Source of the DNA: M55B174 sp964618065
GTDB lineage: Bacteria > Patescibacteriota > Minisyncoccia > CAIUEV01 > JAHKAQ01
Direction of reading: 5' to 3'
Assembly: GCA_964618065.1 (NCBI GenBank)
Contig: CAZTZK010000040.1
Span: 1 to 14,071 of the forward strand
DNA: 14,071 nt
The notes beneath the pieces were generated by a model. It saw only the letters and a program-made list of their open reading frames with translations, was not told where the DNA came from and made no database searches. This document shows, piece after piece, positions 1-6,519 of this stretch (the first letter of the stretch is position 1; each line of letters opens with the position of its first letter). The position numbers were made by a program, and so were the translations under genes.

Positions 1-44
1 AAACAACAAGTTTAAATATTTAATTAACCTAACGAAATGGTCTA

Positions 45-90
45 CTAGGACATTTCTATATTGCTGGAGGGTAGGACATTTCTACTTTGC
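45..90. repeat. Two direct repeats, possible insertion-sequence end
   Basis: Two 20-bp copies, starting at 45 and 71, share the core TAGGACATTTCTA and end in TTGC; they match at 18 of 20 positions and are 26 bp apart. Spaced direct repeats of this kind occur at the ends of DDE-transposase insertion sequences, where the transposase binds. No transposase is visible inside the window, so the element body would lie to the left of base 1, or this is a remnant. It could also be a repeated operator. Confidence 0.4.
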
Positions 91-160
91 CTTGACATAT
101 AGAAAGAAAAATACATTGTTTTTATTTTATAGAGATGCAAAAAAACAGAACGCACTTTTC

Positions 161-189
161 TTGACAATAATAAATTGTGGGTATATACT
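161..189 (+). promoter_or_regulatory. Consensus sigma-70 promoter of the metal/redox cluster
   Basis: A perfect -35 box TTGACA (161-166) is followed after 17 bp by the -10 box TATACT (184-189). Transcription should begin near 196. This falls on an imperfect 14-bp palindrome at 198-211 with core GTCGAC. The leader before the first gene would be about 90 nt and includes the 241-266 palindrome. Confidence 0.75.
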
Positions 190-240
190 CAAAATGTAAA
201 GGTCGACTTTTCATAAATTAATTAATATTTTAAATTAAAG

Positions 241-266
241 TTATTACGTAATTAATTACGTAATAA
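241..266. promoter_or_regulatory. Perfect 26-bp palindrome in the leader
   Basis: The half site TTATTACGTAATT (241-253) is followed directly by its exact reverse complement (254-266). Inside are two copies of the 8-bp palindrome TTACGTAA, at 244-251 and 256-263, 12 bp apart centre to centre, roughly one helical turn. It sits just before the ribosome binding site of the first gene. A tandem dimeric operator is the favoured reading; an RNA hairpin that hides the ribosome binding site is an alternative. The binding protein is unknown; the DUF134 protein at 2011 is one candidate. Confidence 0.55.
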
Positions 267-271
267 TTAAG

Positions 272-283
272 AAAGGCGGTGAT
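272..283 (+). promoter_or_regulatory. Strong Shine-Dalgarno that fixes the first start
   Basis: AAAGGCGGTGAT closely resembles the full anti-Shine-Dalgarno complement and lies 4 bases before ATG 288. The in-frame GTG at 279 falls inside this site, so it cannot be the start. This is one of only two clear ribosome binding sites in the window; the other is at 13196-13206. Confidence 0.7.
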
Positions 284-287
284 TAAA

Positions 288-566
288 ATGCCAAGAATGG
301 ATGGAACAGGTCCTAATGGAAACGGACCTACAGGACGCAGAATGGGACCTTGTGGAAACAATAGCAACAGTAATCCTCAAACCGGAGGGGCAGCCCTTGG
401 AAGAGGCGCAGGTTTTGGAGCAGGAAGAGGAATGGGAGCAGGAAGAGGAATGGGAGAAGGAAGAGGAATGGGAGCAGGAAGAGGCGCAGGCTTTGGTAGG
501 GGAAGAAATTTCCGTGGCAGATTTTTCTCTAACCAATCCAACGTACAGAACGAACCCAAAAATTAA
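288..566 (+). CDS. Glycine/arginine-rich DUF5320-family protein
   Basis: This 92-residue protein opens MPRMDGTGPNGNGPTGRRMG, the signature of the DUF5320 family: small proteins found beside NifX and MinD-ferredoxin genes in many anaerobes, with no established function. A single cysteine (Cys22) follows the motif. Residues about 44-66 are a hexapeptide repeat of the GAGRGM type, encoded by an 18-bp tandem repeat, and the C-terminus is Arg/Asn-rich and soluble. There is no signal peptide or membrane segment. The start is ATG 288, chosen because a strong Shine-Dalgarno ends 4 bases before it. As the first gene behind the cluster promoter it is likely the most abundant product. A role in metal or RNA binding is conceivable but unsupported. 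Confidence 0.8.
   Translation: MPRMDGTGPNGNGPTGRRMGPCGNNSNSNPQTGGAALGRGAGFGAGRGMGAGRGMGEGRGMGAGRGAGFGRGRNFRGRFFSNQSNVQNEPKN
418..484 (+). repeat. 18-bp tandem repeat inside the DUF5320 gene
   Basis: Three full units and a 13-base partial unit of an 18-bp sequence starting GAGCAGGAAGAGG run head to tail; the third unit has one C-to-A change. Each unit encodes six residues (GAGRGM-like). Copy number is likely to vary between strains by replication slippage without breaking the frame. Confidence 0.85.
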
Positions 567-605
567 AATTAAACAGATCCTCTAAAATAAAAAGGTTAGA
601 AAGAA

Positions 606-657
606 GCTGGAAAATCAGCAATATCCTTTCTTCAAGAAAGGATATTGCAACTCCAGC
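606..657 (+). promoter_or_regulatory. Long RNA hairpin between DUF5320 and the thioredoxin-DsbD gene
   Basis: The 13-bp perfect stem GCAATATCCTTTC / GAAAGGATATTGC (618-630 with 636-648) closes a TTCAA loop. A second outer stem, GCTGGA (606-611) with TCCAGC (652-657), encloses it. No T-run follows, so this is not a simple terminator. The AGC at 655-657 can pair instead downstream, AGCAAAA (655-661) with TTTTGCT (681-687), giving an alternative fold. It may be an mRNA processing or stabilising element that sets the first gene's level apart from the later ones, or an attenuator. Confidence 0.55.
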
Positions 658-722
658 AAAAATTTTACGAGAGACCAATCTTTTGCTAAAAATTATTAAA
701 ATAAAAAGATTAATTCTAAAAA

Positions 723-1997
723 ATGTTTTGGCAAAAAATTACTAAAATAACGTTAATAGCACTATTTTTTTTCTTGAGTGCCCTCCCCTCGGCTTATGCA
801 GAAGAGAAACAAGAAATCATTGACTTGGAAAAGTCCATTTTATTTTTTTGGTCTAATGGATGCCCTCATTGCGCTCAAGAAAAACCTTTTTTAGAAAAAT
901 TAGTAGAAAAATATCCTTCTTTGAAATTTTATAGTTTAGAAATATCCAAAAAAGAAAACGCTCAATTATTAGCCAAAGTAGGCGAAGAGCTAAACACTGA
1001 GATTCCTGGGGTTCCTTTCACGGTCATTGGAAAAAAATATTTCGTTGGTTGGAGAGACGAAAATACGAGTGGGAAAGCAATGGAAGAAGCCGCTCAAGAA
1101 ATTTTAGGTAATCAACAAAATGGAGAAGTCTCGGCAAAAGAAGAGAGCGAAAAAGAAGATAAAGAAACAGAAATTGCTGAGACATTTTCTTCTAAATCAG
1201 AATTACCAACGGATTCAACTAGTGCTAATTCCGACATAAATCAAATACCTAAAACAATCAAAGTTCCTCTCTTAGGAGAAATAGAAATCAAAAATTTTTC
1301 TTTGCCTGTTATTACAATTATTCTAGGAGCTTTGGATGGATTCAATCCTTGTGCTATGTGGGCTCTTTTATTTTTGATAAGCTTGCTCCTCGGGATGAAA
1401 GACAAAAAAAGAATGTGGATTTTTGGGAGTGTTTTTATTGTAGTATCCGGAATGGTTTATTTTTTATTTATGGCAGCTTGGCTCAATTTAATTTTGTTTA
1501 TTGGCATTATTTTATGGGCCAGAATTATTATCGGTTTGATAGCTATCGGAGGAGGTTCTTATAATCTCAAAGAATTTTTTTATAACAAAGAAAGCCGTTG
1601 CAAAATGACTGGAGGAGAAAGAAAAAGAAAATTTTTTAATCATTTAAGAGAAGCAACCCAAAAAAAACAGTTCTGGTTAGCTTTGGGAGGGATAATAATT
1701 TTAGCAGTTACGGTAAATTTGGTAGAAATGGTTTGCTCTGCGGGACTTCCGGTAATTTATACTCAAACTTTAGCTTTAAGCAATCTGGCAAAATGGCAAT
1801 ATTATCTTTATCTTTGCTTTTATATTTTTATCTTTATTTTAGACGATCTTTTTATCTTCTTCACCGCTATGTTTACTCTAAAAATAACAGGCGCTACTAC
1901 AAAATATACTAGAATTTCTCGTCTTATTGGAGGGTTACTAATGATAATTATAGGAATTTTACTGATTTTCAAGCCTGGACTTTTAATGTTCAACTAA
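723..1997 (+). CDS. Secreted thioredoxin fused to DsbD/CcdA-like membrane electron carrier
   Basis: The 424-residue protein begins with a signal peptide (about 1-26, cleavage after AYA). A thioredoxin-fold domain (about 30-130) carries the redox motif CPHC at Cys47/Cys50 and a GVPF cis-proline loop near residue 97. A charged linker (about 131-180) follows, then a multi-span membrane domain. That domain has NPCA with Cys210 in the first helix and CSAG with Cys338 in a middle helix, 128 residues apart, as in the DsbD/CcdA family. Such proteins accept electrons from cytoplasmic thioredoxin and pass them to thiols outside the membrane. In DsbD the thioredoxin domain is C-terminal; here it is N-terminal. 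The trxA/trxB genes at 8664-9964 could supply the electrons (inference). No Shine-Dalgarno precedes the ATG. A DUF134 gene follows after 13 bases. Confidence 0.82.
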   Translation: MFWQKITKITLIALFFFLSALPSAYAEEKQEIIDLEKSILFFWSNGCPHCAQEKPFLEKLVEKYPSLKFYSLEISKKENAQLLAKVGEELNTEIPGVPFTVIGKKYFVGWRDENTSGKAMEEAAQEILGNQQNGEVSAKEESEKEDKETEIAETFSSKSELPTDSTSANSDINQIPKTIKVPLLGEIEIKNFSLPVITIILGALDGFNPCAMWALLFLISLLLGMKDKKRMWIFGSVFIVVSGMVYFLFMAAWLNLILFIGIILWARIIIGLIAIGGGSYNLKEFFYNKESRCKMTGGERKRKFFNHLREATQKKQFWLALGGIIILAVTVNLVEMVCSAGLPVIYTQTLALSNLAKWQYYLYLCFYIFIFILDDLFIFFTAMFTLKITGATTKYTRISRLIGGLLMIIIGILLIFKPGLLMFN

Positions 1998-2010
1998 CTA
2001 AAATTTAATT

Positions 2011-2292
2011 ATGGGTAGACACTTTAAATTGAGAAGAATAAATTTTAATCCCTCTATAAATTATTTTAAACCTCAAGGAATACCTTTAAGGTCTTTGAGA
2101 GAAACTAGCTTAAATCCCGATGAACTGGAGGCTCTTAGATTAAAACACGTTAAGAATTTGGATCAAACTCAATGCGCCAAAAAAATGGGAATTTCTAGAA
2201 GTACTTTTCAGAGAATTTTAGCTTCCGTCCACCAAAAAGTTGCCCTTGCTCTAACTGAAGGAAGAGCTATTAAAATAATTAAGCGCTTTTAG
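2011..2292 (+). CDS. DUF134 family helix-turn-helix protein
   Basis: A 93-residue protein with the DUF134 layout: a basic N-terminus (MGRHFKLRRI), the FKPQGIPLR segment, the ELEALRLKH segment, and a sigma-70 region-4-like helix-turn-helix (about residues 46-78, including MGISRSTFQRIL). DUF134 proteins are predicted DNA-binding proteins found beside NifX-type and MinD-ferredoxin genes in anaerobes; few if any have been characterised. Thirteen bases separate it from the thioredoxin-DsbD gene, so the two are probably cotranscribed. It is the only obvious DNA-binding protein of the plus-strand cluster and thus the natural candidate regulator, perhaps acting at the 241-266 palindrome. The stop is TAG, and the start lacks a ribosome binding site. 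Family assignment is confident; its target is inference. Confidence 0.82.
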   Translation: MGRHFKLRRINFNPSINYFKPQGIPLRSLRETSLNPDELEALRLKHVKNLDQTQCAKKMGISRSTFQRILASVHQKVALALTEGRAIKIIKRF

Positions 2293-2445
2293 AAAGTTAG
2301 CAAATTTTCTGCCTGTCATTTCTGCTTTTTAAATGTTATTCTGGGTAAAAATAATCAATAAACAAGGGTTGCTAAAAATTACAAATTTTAAGTTAGAATA
2401 ATTTAAAGTTTAGATCTAAAATTTACAATTTAACAATTCTACTAA
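2293..2445. other. Intergenic stretch before tRNA-Pro
   Basis: No gene is visible. A perfect 12-bp palindrome TTTAGATCTAAA lies at 2409-2420. A weak promoter for the tRNA may be TTGCTA (2369-2374) with TAGAAT (2394-2399), but the 19-bp spacer is long. No convincing terminator follows the DUF134 gene. Confidence 0.4.
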
Positions 2446-2516
2446 CGGGGTGTAGTATAATGGTAGTACACACGCATGGGGTGCGTGCAGCCGGAGTTCG
2501 ATTCTCCGCATCCCGA
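2446..2516 (+). tRNA. tRNA-Pro (anticodon GGG)
   Basis: The full cloverleaf folds. Acceptor stem CGGGGTG pairs with CATCCCG, the D arm is GTAT/GTAC, and the anticodon stem is CACGC/GCGTG with loop ATGGGGT giving anticodon GGG. The T arm is CGGAG-TTCGATT-CTCCG. The C1-G72 pair is typical of bacterial tRNA-Pro. The genomic sequence after the discriminator A2516 is CAA, so the 3' CCA is not encoded and must be added enzymatically, unlike the tRNA-Ala in this window. Confidence 0.93.
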
Positions 2517-2696
2517 CAAAATTTTCTGGCAATAGGTTTTGGTGTTAGCTGAATAAATGCTTTTACTAATTTCCAAAAGCGGGAATTTAAGAGAATTAGC
2601 AATTAAGGGCGAGAAAATATCATAATTCTTGGGAAAAATTTTGTTAGAACATAAACTAAAAATTTATTTTGATAATCTAATCATTAAATTAAAAAA
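2517..2696. other. Intergenic stretch after tRNA-Pro
   Basis: No gene is visible. A weak hairpin GCTTTT/AAAAGC (2559-2564 with 2575-2580) lacks a T-run. TTGTTA (2641-2646) with TATTTT (2665-2670, 18-bp spacer) is a possible weak promoter for the gene at 2697. Confidence 0.35.
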
Positions 2697-2927
2697 ATGG
2701 AAGAAAAAAATTTTAATGAACCAGCTGGCGGTTTTGGAGGAAGGGGCGGAGGGAGAAGAAGTGGAGGAGGAAGAGGTTTGGGACGTAATCCAAAAGGTTT
2801 CGGTCTGGGACCGGAAGGAAATTGCGTTTGCCCTCAATGTAGTACAGAAGCTCCTCACCAAACAGGAGTCCCCTGTTATGAACAAACATGCCCCAAGTGC
2901 GGAGCAAAAATGACCAGAAAACAATAA
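2697..2927 (+). CDS. Small Gly/Arg-rich protein with C-terminal Cys-rich metal-binding module
   Basis: This 76-residue protein has a glycine/arginine-rich N-terminal half (about 10-41) and a compact cysteine module. The module has CxCxxC at Cys43, Cys45 and Cys48, then His54, Cys60 in a GVPCYE motif, and CxxC at Cys65/Cys68. The spacing suggests a zinc-ribbon or rubredoxin-like site with one or two metals. Similar small proteins accompany NifX and MinD-ferredoxin genes in anaerobes; no biochemical role is known to me. It sits 16 bases before the NifX-type gene and is probably cotranscribed with it. The Gly-rich half resembles the DUF5320 protein at 288-566, hinting at a shared partner. No Shine-Dalgarno precedes the start. 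Confidence 0.75.
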   Translation: MEEKNFNEPAGGFGGRGGGRRSGGGRGLGRNPKGFGLGPEGNCVCPQCSTEAPHQTGVPCYEQTCPKCGAKMTRKQ

Positions 2928-2943
2928 ATCTTAATAAAAAAAT

Positions 2944-3333
2944 ATGAAAATTTGTATTACGGCTCTTAATCCTACAATGGATTCTTTAGTGGATCCCCGT
3001 TTTGGGAGATGCCACCATTTTATTATAGTTGATGAGAAAGGAAAATTAATAAAAAATTTAGCCAACGAATCAGGAGAAGCTGCTAGAGGCGCAGGAGTTT
3101 CAGCTGCTCAAGTAATCGCTGATGAGGGTGTCCAAGTTATTATTACTGGCAACATGGGACCTAATGCCTATAAAGTGCTTAGTCCATCTAAAATAAAAAT
3201 TTTTACCGGAGTTGCTAATATTTCAGTAAAAGAGGCTTTTGAAGCTTATCAAAATAATGAACTTCAAGAGTCGGACCCGGATAATCCGCAACAAACGGAC
3301 CGTCCGTTTGGACATGGGAAAATGAGAGAATAA
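2944..3333 (+). CDS. NifX/MTH1175-type dinitrogenase iron-molybdenum cofactor family protein
   Basis: A 129-residue soluble single-domain protein of the NifX/NafY/MTH1175 superfamily (ribonuclease-H-like fold). Landmarks are the N-terminal MKICITA strand, DPRFGRCHHFIIVD (residues about 17-30), the ESGEAARGAGVSAAQ turn (about 43-57), the VQVIITGNMGPNA segment (about 63-75) and the VKEAFEAY helix. Family members bind or carry metal clusters: NifX and NafY bind the FeMo-cofactor and orange protein binds a Mo-Cu-sulfide cluster. Cys23, His24 and His25 are the best candidate metal ligands here. The C-terminal tail (about 105-129) is polar with His123. The window holds no nitrogenase genes, so nitrogen fixation is not implied. 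Its neighbours are the Cys-rich protein and the CDF-NifX fusion. Confidence 0.85.
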   Translation: MKICITALNPTMDSLVDPRFGRCHHFIIVDEKGKLIKNLANESGEAARGAGVSAAQVIADEGVQVIITGNMGPNAYKVLSPSKIKIFTGVANISVKEAFEAYQNNELQESDPDNPQQTDRPFGHGKMRE

Positions 3334-3418
3334 GGAAAAGGGTGTAAAATTAAAGTATAGGAATACTCCAAAGATAAAACTTCAAGAGGATATCTTACAA
3401 TTTTTTATAAATTTAAAA

Positions 3419-4684
3419 ATGAACGCTCAAGCAGTTTCTACAATAAGTGTCCTAGGGAATTTAGGACTGGGTTTCACTAAATTACTTTTTGGATTTGCTA
3501 CAGGTAGTATGGCTTTGGTAGCTGATGGAATTCACTCCAGTCTAGATGTTTTTTCGTCTTTTATAACTTTTTTGGGATTAAAAACAGCCAAAAAGCCAGA
3601 AGACGCTAAGCATCCTTATGGACATTGGAAAGCGGAAAGCTTAGCCGGACTTTTTGTCGCTATATTTCTAGCAATTTCCGGACTTTGGATCCTCTATGAA
3701 GCAATCTCGCGTTTTTTTGAAGAAGAAGCAGTAGAATTAACTTGGGGAGCAATCGGAGTAGTTATTGCTTCTATCATAATAGCCGAAATTTTAGCTAGAC
3801 TTAAATTTCACTATGGATCAAAGGAGAAAAGTTTAGCTCTGATTGCCGATGCTGAACACTCAAGAGCAGACGCTCTTTCTTCGGTCGGAGTATTGATTGG
3901 TATTAGTTTAATAAAATATTTTAGTTTAGCTGATGCTATAATAGCTTTACTGGTAGGAATTTATATTCTTTTTGAAGCTTTCAAAGTGGGCAAAGAGATA
4001 ACAGATTCTTTGCTTGATGTATCTAATAAAAACCTAGAAGAAAAAATAAGAAAAATTTGTCTAGCCCATGAAATAGAAATCGCTGATTTAAAAAGTAGAC
4101 AGGTTGGTTCTCTTAATTTCGCTGAAATTAAAATCAAACTGCCTCCAAAATTAAGAGTTGAAGAAGTTCAAAAATTAACTCAAACTTTAGAAGAAAGACT
4201 GCTAAAAAATATTCCCGAATTAAAAAATATCGTGATTTCAATCGAATCTTATAAAATGGCAAGAAGTGTTATTCTAACAAAGTTGGGGGATAGAATAGGC
4301 ACTCTCAAGGGATTTGAAAAAATAGGACCTCCTAAACCCCAAGGTAGCGAAAGAATTATTATCCCATTAACAAAGAATGAGATTGGAAAGAGGTTGGGAG
4401 AAAAATATTATTTATTGATTGATATAAAAGGAAGAAAAATTTTAACTAGAGAAAAATTTAAAAATCCATATTTTGAAGATCATCAAAAGAAAAGACCTCC
4501 TCACGGAATAAGATTTGCTAAAGCGGTAAGAGCCAATAAAGTAATGACTTTCCAAATAGGAGATAACGCCAAAAAAGGATTAGAAAATTTTGGCATTCAA
4601 GTGACAATTATTCCTCCCAATCAAACACTAGCGGAGTTATTAAAGAATATTAAAAGAAATAAGAAAGATGAGAAAAAAAATTAA
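3419..4684 (+). CDS. CDF metal efflux transporter fused to a NifX-like domain
   Basis: Residues 1-200 form the six-helix cation diffusion facilitator membrane domain. His39/Asp43 (HSSLD, helix 2) and His147/Asp151 (HSRAD, helix 5) form the HD-HD transport site typical of Zn/Co-type carriers. The HPYGHWKAE loop (about 63-71) matches the second metal site. The cytoplasmic domain is about 200-280. Residues about 280-415 are an extra domain with NifX-like features (GKRLGEKYYLLIDIKG, a PPHG turn, FQIGDNAKKGLENFGIQV). Such fusions occur in anaerobes; the likely job is metal-gated export, with the NifX-like part sensing or delivering the metal (inference). The reading frame stays open from 3329 to the ATG but has no usable start codon there, so ATG 3419 is chosen. 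Its end overlaps the next gene by 17 bases. Confidence 0.85.
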   Translation: MNAQAVSTISVLGNLGLGFTKLLFGFATGSMALVADGIHSSLDVFSSFITFLGLKTAKKPEDAKHPYGHWKAESLAGLFVAIFLAISGLWILYEAISRFFEEEAVELTWGAIGVVIASIIIAEILARLKFHYGSKEKSLALIADAEHSRADALSSVGVLIGISLIKYFSLADAIIALLVGIYILFEAFKVGKEITDSLLDVSNKNLEEKIRKICLAHEIEIADLKSRQVGSLNFAEIKIKLPPKLRVEEVQKLTQTLEERLLKNIPELKNIVISIESYKMARSVILTKLGDRIGTLKGFEKIGPPKPQGSERIIIPLTKNEIGKRLGEKYYLLIDIKGRKILTREKFKNPYFEDHQKKRPPHGIRFAKAVRANKVMTFQIGDNAKKGLENFGIQVTIIPPNQTLAELLKNIKRNKKDEKKN

Positions 4685-5573
4685 CAAAATAGCAATTACA
4701 GGTGGTAAGGGGGGAACTGGTAAATCAACTGTTAGCATTCTTCTAGCCAATTTTTTTAGCCAGCAAGGCAAAAAAGTGATCCTTTGCGACTGCGATGTAG
4801 AATGCCCCAATGATTATTTATTACTTGAAAAAAAATTAGTTAAGCCAAAAGCGCAAGTTTTTGCAGAATATCCTCAATTAGATAAAAAGAAATGCGATAA
4901 ATGTGCTTCTCTAAATAAAAATAATAAAAAAAAGATTTTTCAACCGGGTCTTTGCGTTAAAACCTGTAGAAACAATGCTATTTTTCAAGCTCCGGGTAAA
5001 TATCCGGTTTTTTTAAAGGATCTCTGTTCGGCTTGCGGAGCTTGCCAAATTGTTTGCCCCCAAAAAGCAATTTTTACAAAAAAAGAATTGACCGGCCAAA
5101 TTTTTACCAATAAAATAAGCTCCAATTATTGGTTGGTAACAGGAAAAGCAAAACCCCGATTGGAAGAAACCAGCCCCATTGTAAAAAAAACAAAAAAAAT
5201 AGCTGGTGAATTAGCCGAAAAAGTTGGAGCTGATTTAATAATCTTTGACACTGCCGCAGGAACACACTGTTCTGTAATTTCAGCTCTTTTAGGATGCGAA
5301 TACGCTTATGCTGTCACCGAGCCTACTCCTATGGGAGACTACGACCTAAATTTAATTCTAGAACTTTGCCAAAAGATAAAGTTACCGGTTAAAATAATTT
5401 TAAATCAAGCAAATTTAGGAAATAAAAAAGAAATTCAAAAAACAGCTCGCCGTTTTCAGGTTAAAATAGAAAAAGAAATCCCTTATTCAAAGAAGTTGGT
5501 TGAAGCTTATTCAAAAGGTAAATTATCAAACTTGAAAATTCCAGAGCTAAAAATAGTTTTACCGAAACAATAA
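4668..5573 (+). CDS. MinD-family ATPase with inserted ferredoxin domain, paralogue 1
   Basis: A 301-residue soluble P-loop ATPase of the MinD/NifH superfamily (COG1149 type). The deviant Walker A is GGKGGTGKST (12-21), followed by the DCDVECPN switch (41-48) and FDTAAG (Walker B/switch II). Between them a ferredoxin insert spans about 70-135. Its second cluster motif is canonical (Cys120, 123, 126, 130). The first is stretched: Cys76 and Cys79, then 16 residues instead of two, then Cys96 and Cys100. These ATPases are thought to couple ATP hydrolysis to redox or cluster transfer; the orp operon holds such a pair. The gene overlaps the CDF-NifX gene by 17 bases and lies 48 bases before its paralogue, so all three are likely cotranscribed and may work as a heterodimer. 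Confidence 0.88.
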   Translation: MRKKINKIAITGGKGGTGKSTVSILLANFFSQQGKKVILCDCDVECPNDYLLLEKKLVKPKAQVFAEYPQLDKKKCDKCASLNKNNKKKIFQPGLCVKTCRNNAIFQAPGKYPVFLKDLCSACGACQIVCPQKAIFTKKELTGQIFTNKISSNYWLVTGKAKPRLEETSPIVKKTKKIAGELAEKVGADLIIFDTAAGTHCSVISALLGCEYAYAVTEPTPMGDYDLNLILELCQKIKLPVKIILNQANLGNKKEIQKTARRFQVKIEKEIPYSKKLVEAYSKGKLSNLKIPELKIVLPKQ

Positions 5574-5621
5574 AGCGGAATTGTAAAAATTACTCTAATT
5601 AAGAAAAATAAACTATTAAAT

Positions 5622-6494
5622 ATGAATTTAGTAATTGCTTCCGGAAAAGGAGGAGTGGGAAAATCAATGATTGCTTCTTCTTTGACAATGCTTTTCTCTA
5701 AGAAATTTTCCGTTACAGCTGCAGACTGCGATGCTGATACTCCTAATCTGGCAATTTGGTTGGGAGAAAACAATAAATGGGACGAAATTATTCCTGTTAA
5801 GGTTTCTTCCAAACCAAAAATTGATTTAGAGAAATGTACTGGTTGTGGACTTTGCGCTTTAAATTGTCGTTTCGGAGCTTTAAAAATGAAAGGAGGTAAG
5901 CCAGTTTTAAATCGTTTTCTTTGCGAAGGTTGTGGAGCTTGTGAGGCAATCTGCCCTCAAAAAGCTATTAAATTAGAATCTGTTCAGAACGGAGAAATAA
6001 AAATTAAGAAAAATAATAGAACATTCCCTCTGGTTTCAGGGCAATTACTCCCCGGGGAAACAGGCTCCGGTAAAGTCGTTGATCAAATAAAAGATATTGC
6101 CGATCAGTTTAATTCTGATCTAGTGATAATTGATTCCGCTCCGGGAACAGGTTGTCCCGTTATAGCTGCTTTTAAAAATGCTGGATTTGTTGTTTTAGTT
6201 GCTGAGCCTACTCTCTCAGGATTTACCGATATGCAAAGAACTTTAGATATCGTAAAACACTTTCACATTCCTTACGGCGTAGTAATTAACAAATGGGATA
6301 TAAATCCAAAGTTAAGTTCTAAGATAGAAAAATGGGCTACCAAAAAATTCTTAGGTAAAATATCATACGACAAGGCGATATTTCGAGCGATAAGCACTTT
6401 AACTCCTATTTTAAAAACCGAATTAAAAGCAAAAGAAGAAATTAAAAATATTTTTAATAATTTAGAACCTAGAATAACAAAAATAATCAGCTAA
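5622..6494 (+). CDS. MinD-family ATPase with inserted ferredoxin domain, paralogue 2
   Basis: A 290-residue paralogue of the preceding ATPase. It has Walker A SGKGGVGKS (7-15), the DCDADTPN switch (about 38-45), a complete 2[4Fe-4S] ferredoxin insert (Cys72, 75, 78, 82 and Cys101, 104, 107, 111, each with normal CxxCxxCxxxC spacing), then IIDSAPGTGCP (Walker B/switch II) and AEPTLSGFTD. Both clusters should be ligated, unlike the stretched first site of paralogue 1. Together the two probably form a heterodimeric ATP-driven electron or cluster-handling machine in the cytoplasm, working on the NifX-type proteins encoded just upstream (inference from the orp operon). Cysteine ligands are all present and no damage is visible. 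The ATG 5622 start lacks a Shine-Dalgarno. Confidence 0.88.
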   Translation: MNLVIASGKGGVGKSMIASSLTMLFSKKFSVTAADCDADTPNLAIWLGENNKWDEIIPVKVSSKPKIDLEKCTGCGLCALNCRFGALKMKGGKPVLNRFLCEGCGACEAICPQKAIKLESVQNGEIKIKKNNRTFPLVSGQLLPGETGSGKVVDQIKDIADQFNSDLVIIDSAPGTGCPVIAAFKNAGFVVLVAEPTLSGFTDMQRTLDIVKHFHIPYGVVINKWDINPKLSSKIEKWATKKFLGKISYDKAIFRAISTLTPILKTELKAKEEIKNIFNNLEPRITKIIS

Positions 6495-6519
6495 TTTTCT
6501 AGATTGATTTCAAGAACCA

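Noticed and set aside
267..536. Minus-strand Ser/Cys-rich open frame opposite the DUF5320 gene, and a Glu-rich frame on the plus strand
   Set aside because: Both are mirror products of the GC-richer 18-bp repeat; the DUF5320 frame has the family motif and a strong ribosome binding site.
2409..2420. TTTAGATCTAAA palindrome before tRNA-Pro
   Set aside because: A 12-bp AT-rich palindrome is expected by chance at this composition and has no clear promoter context.
2671..2690. FNR-like TTGAT...ATCA site near 2671
   Set aside because: Half-site spacing is wrong and one half is incomplete.
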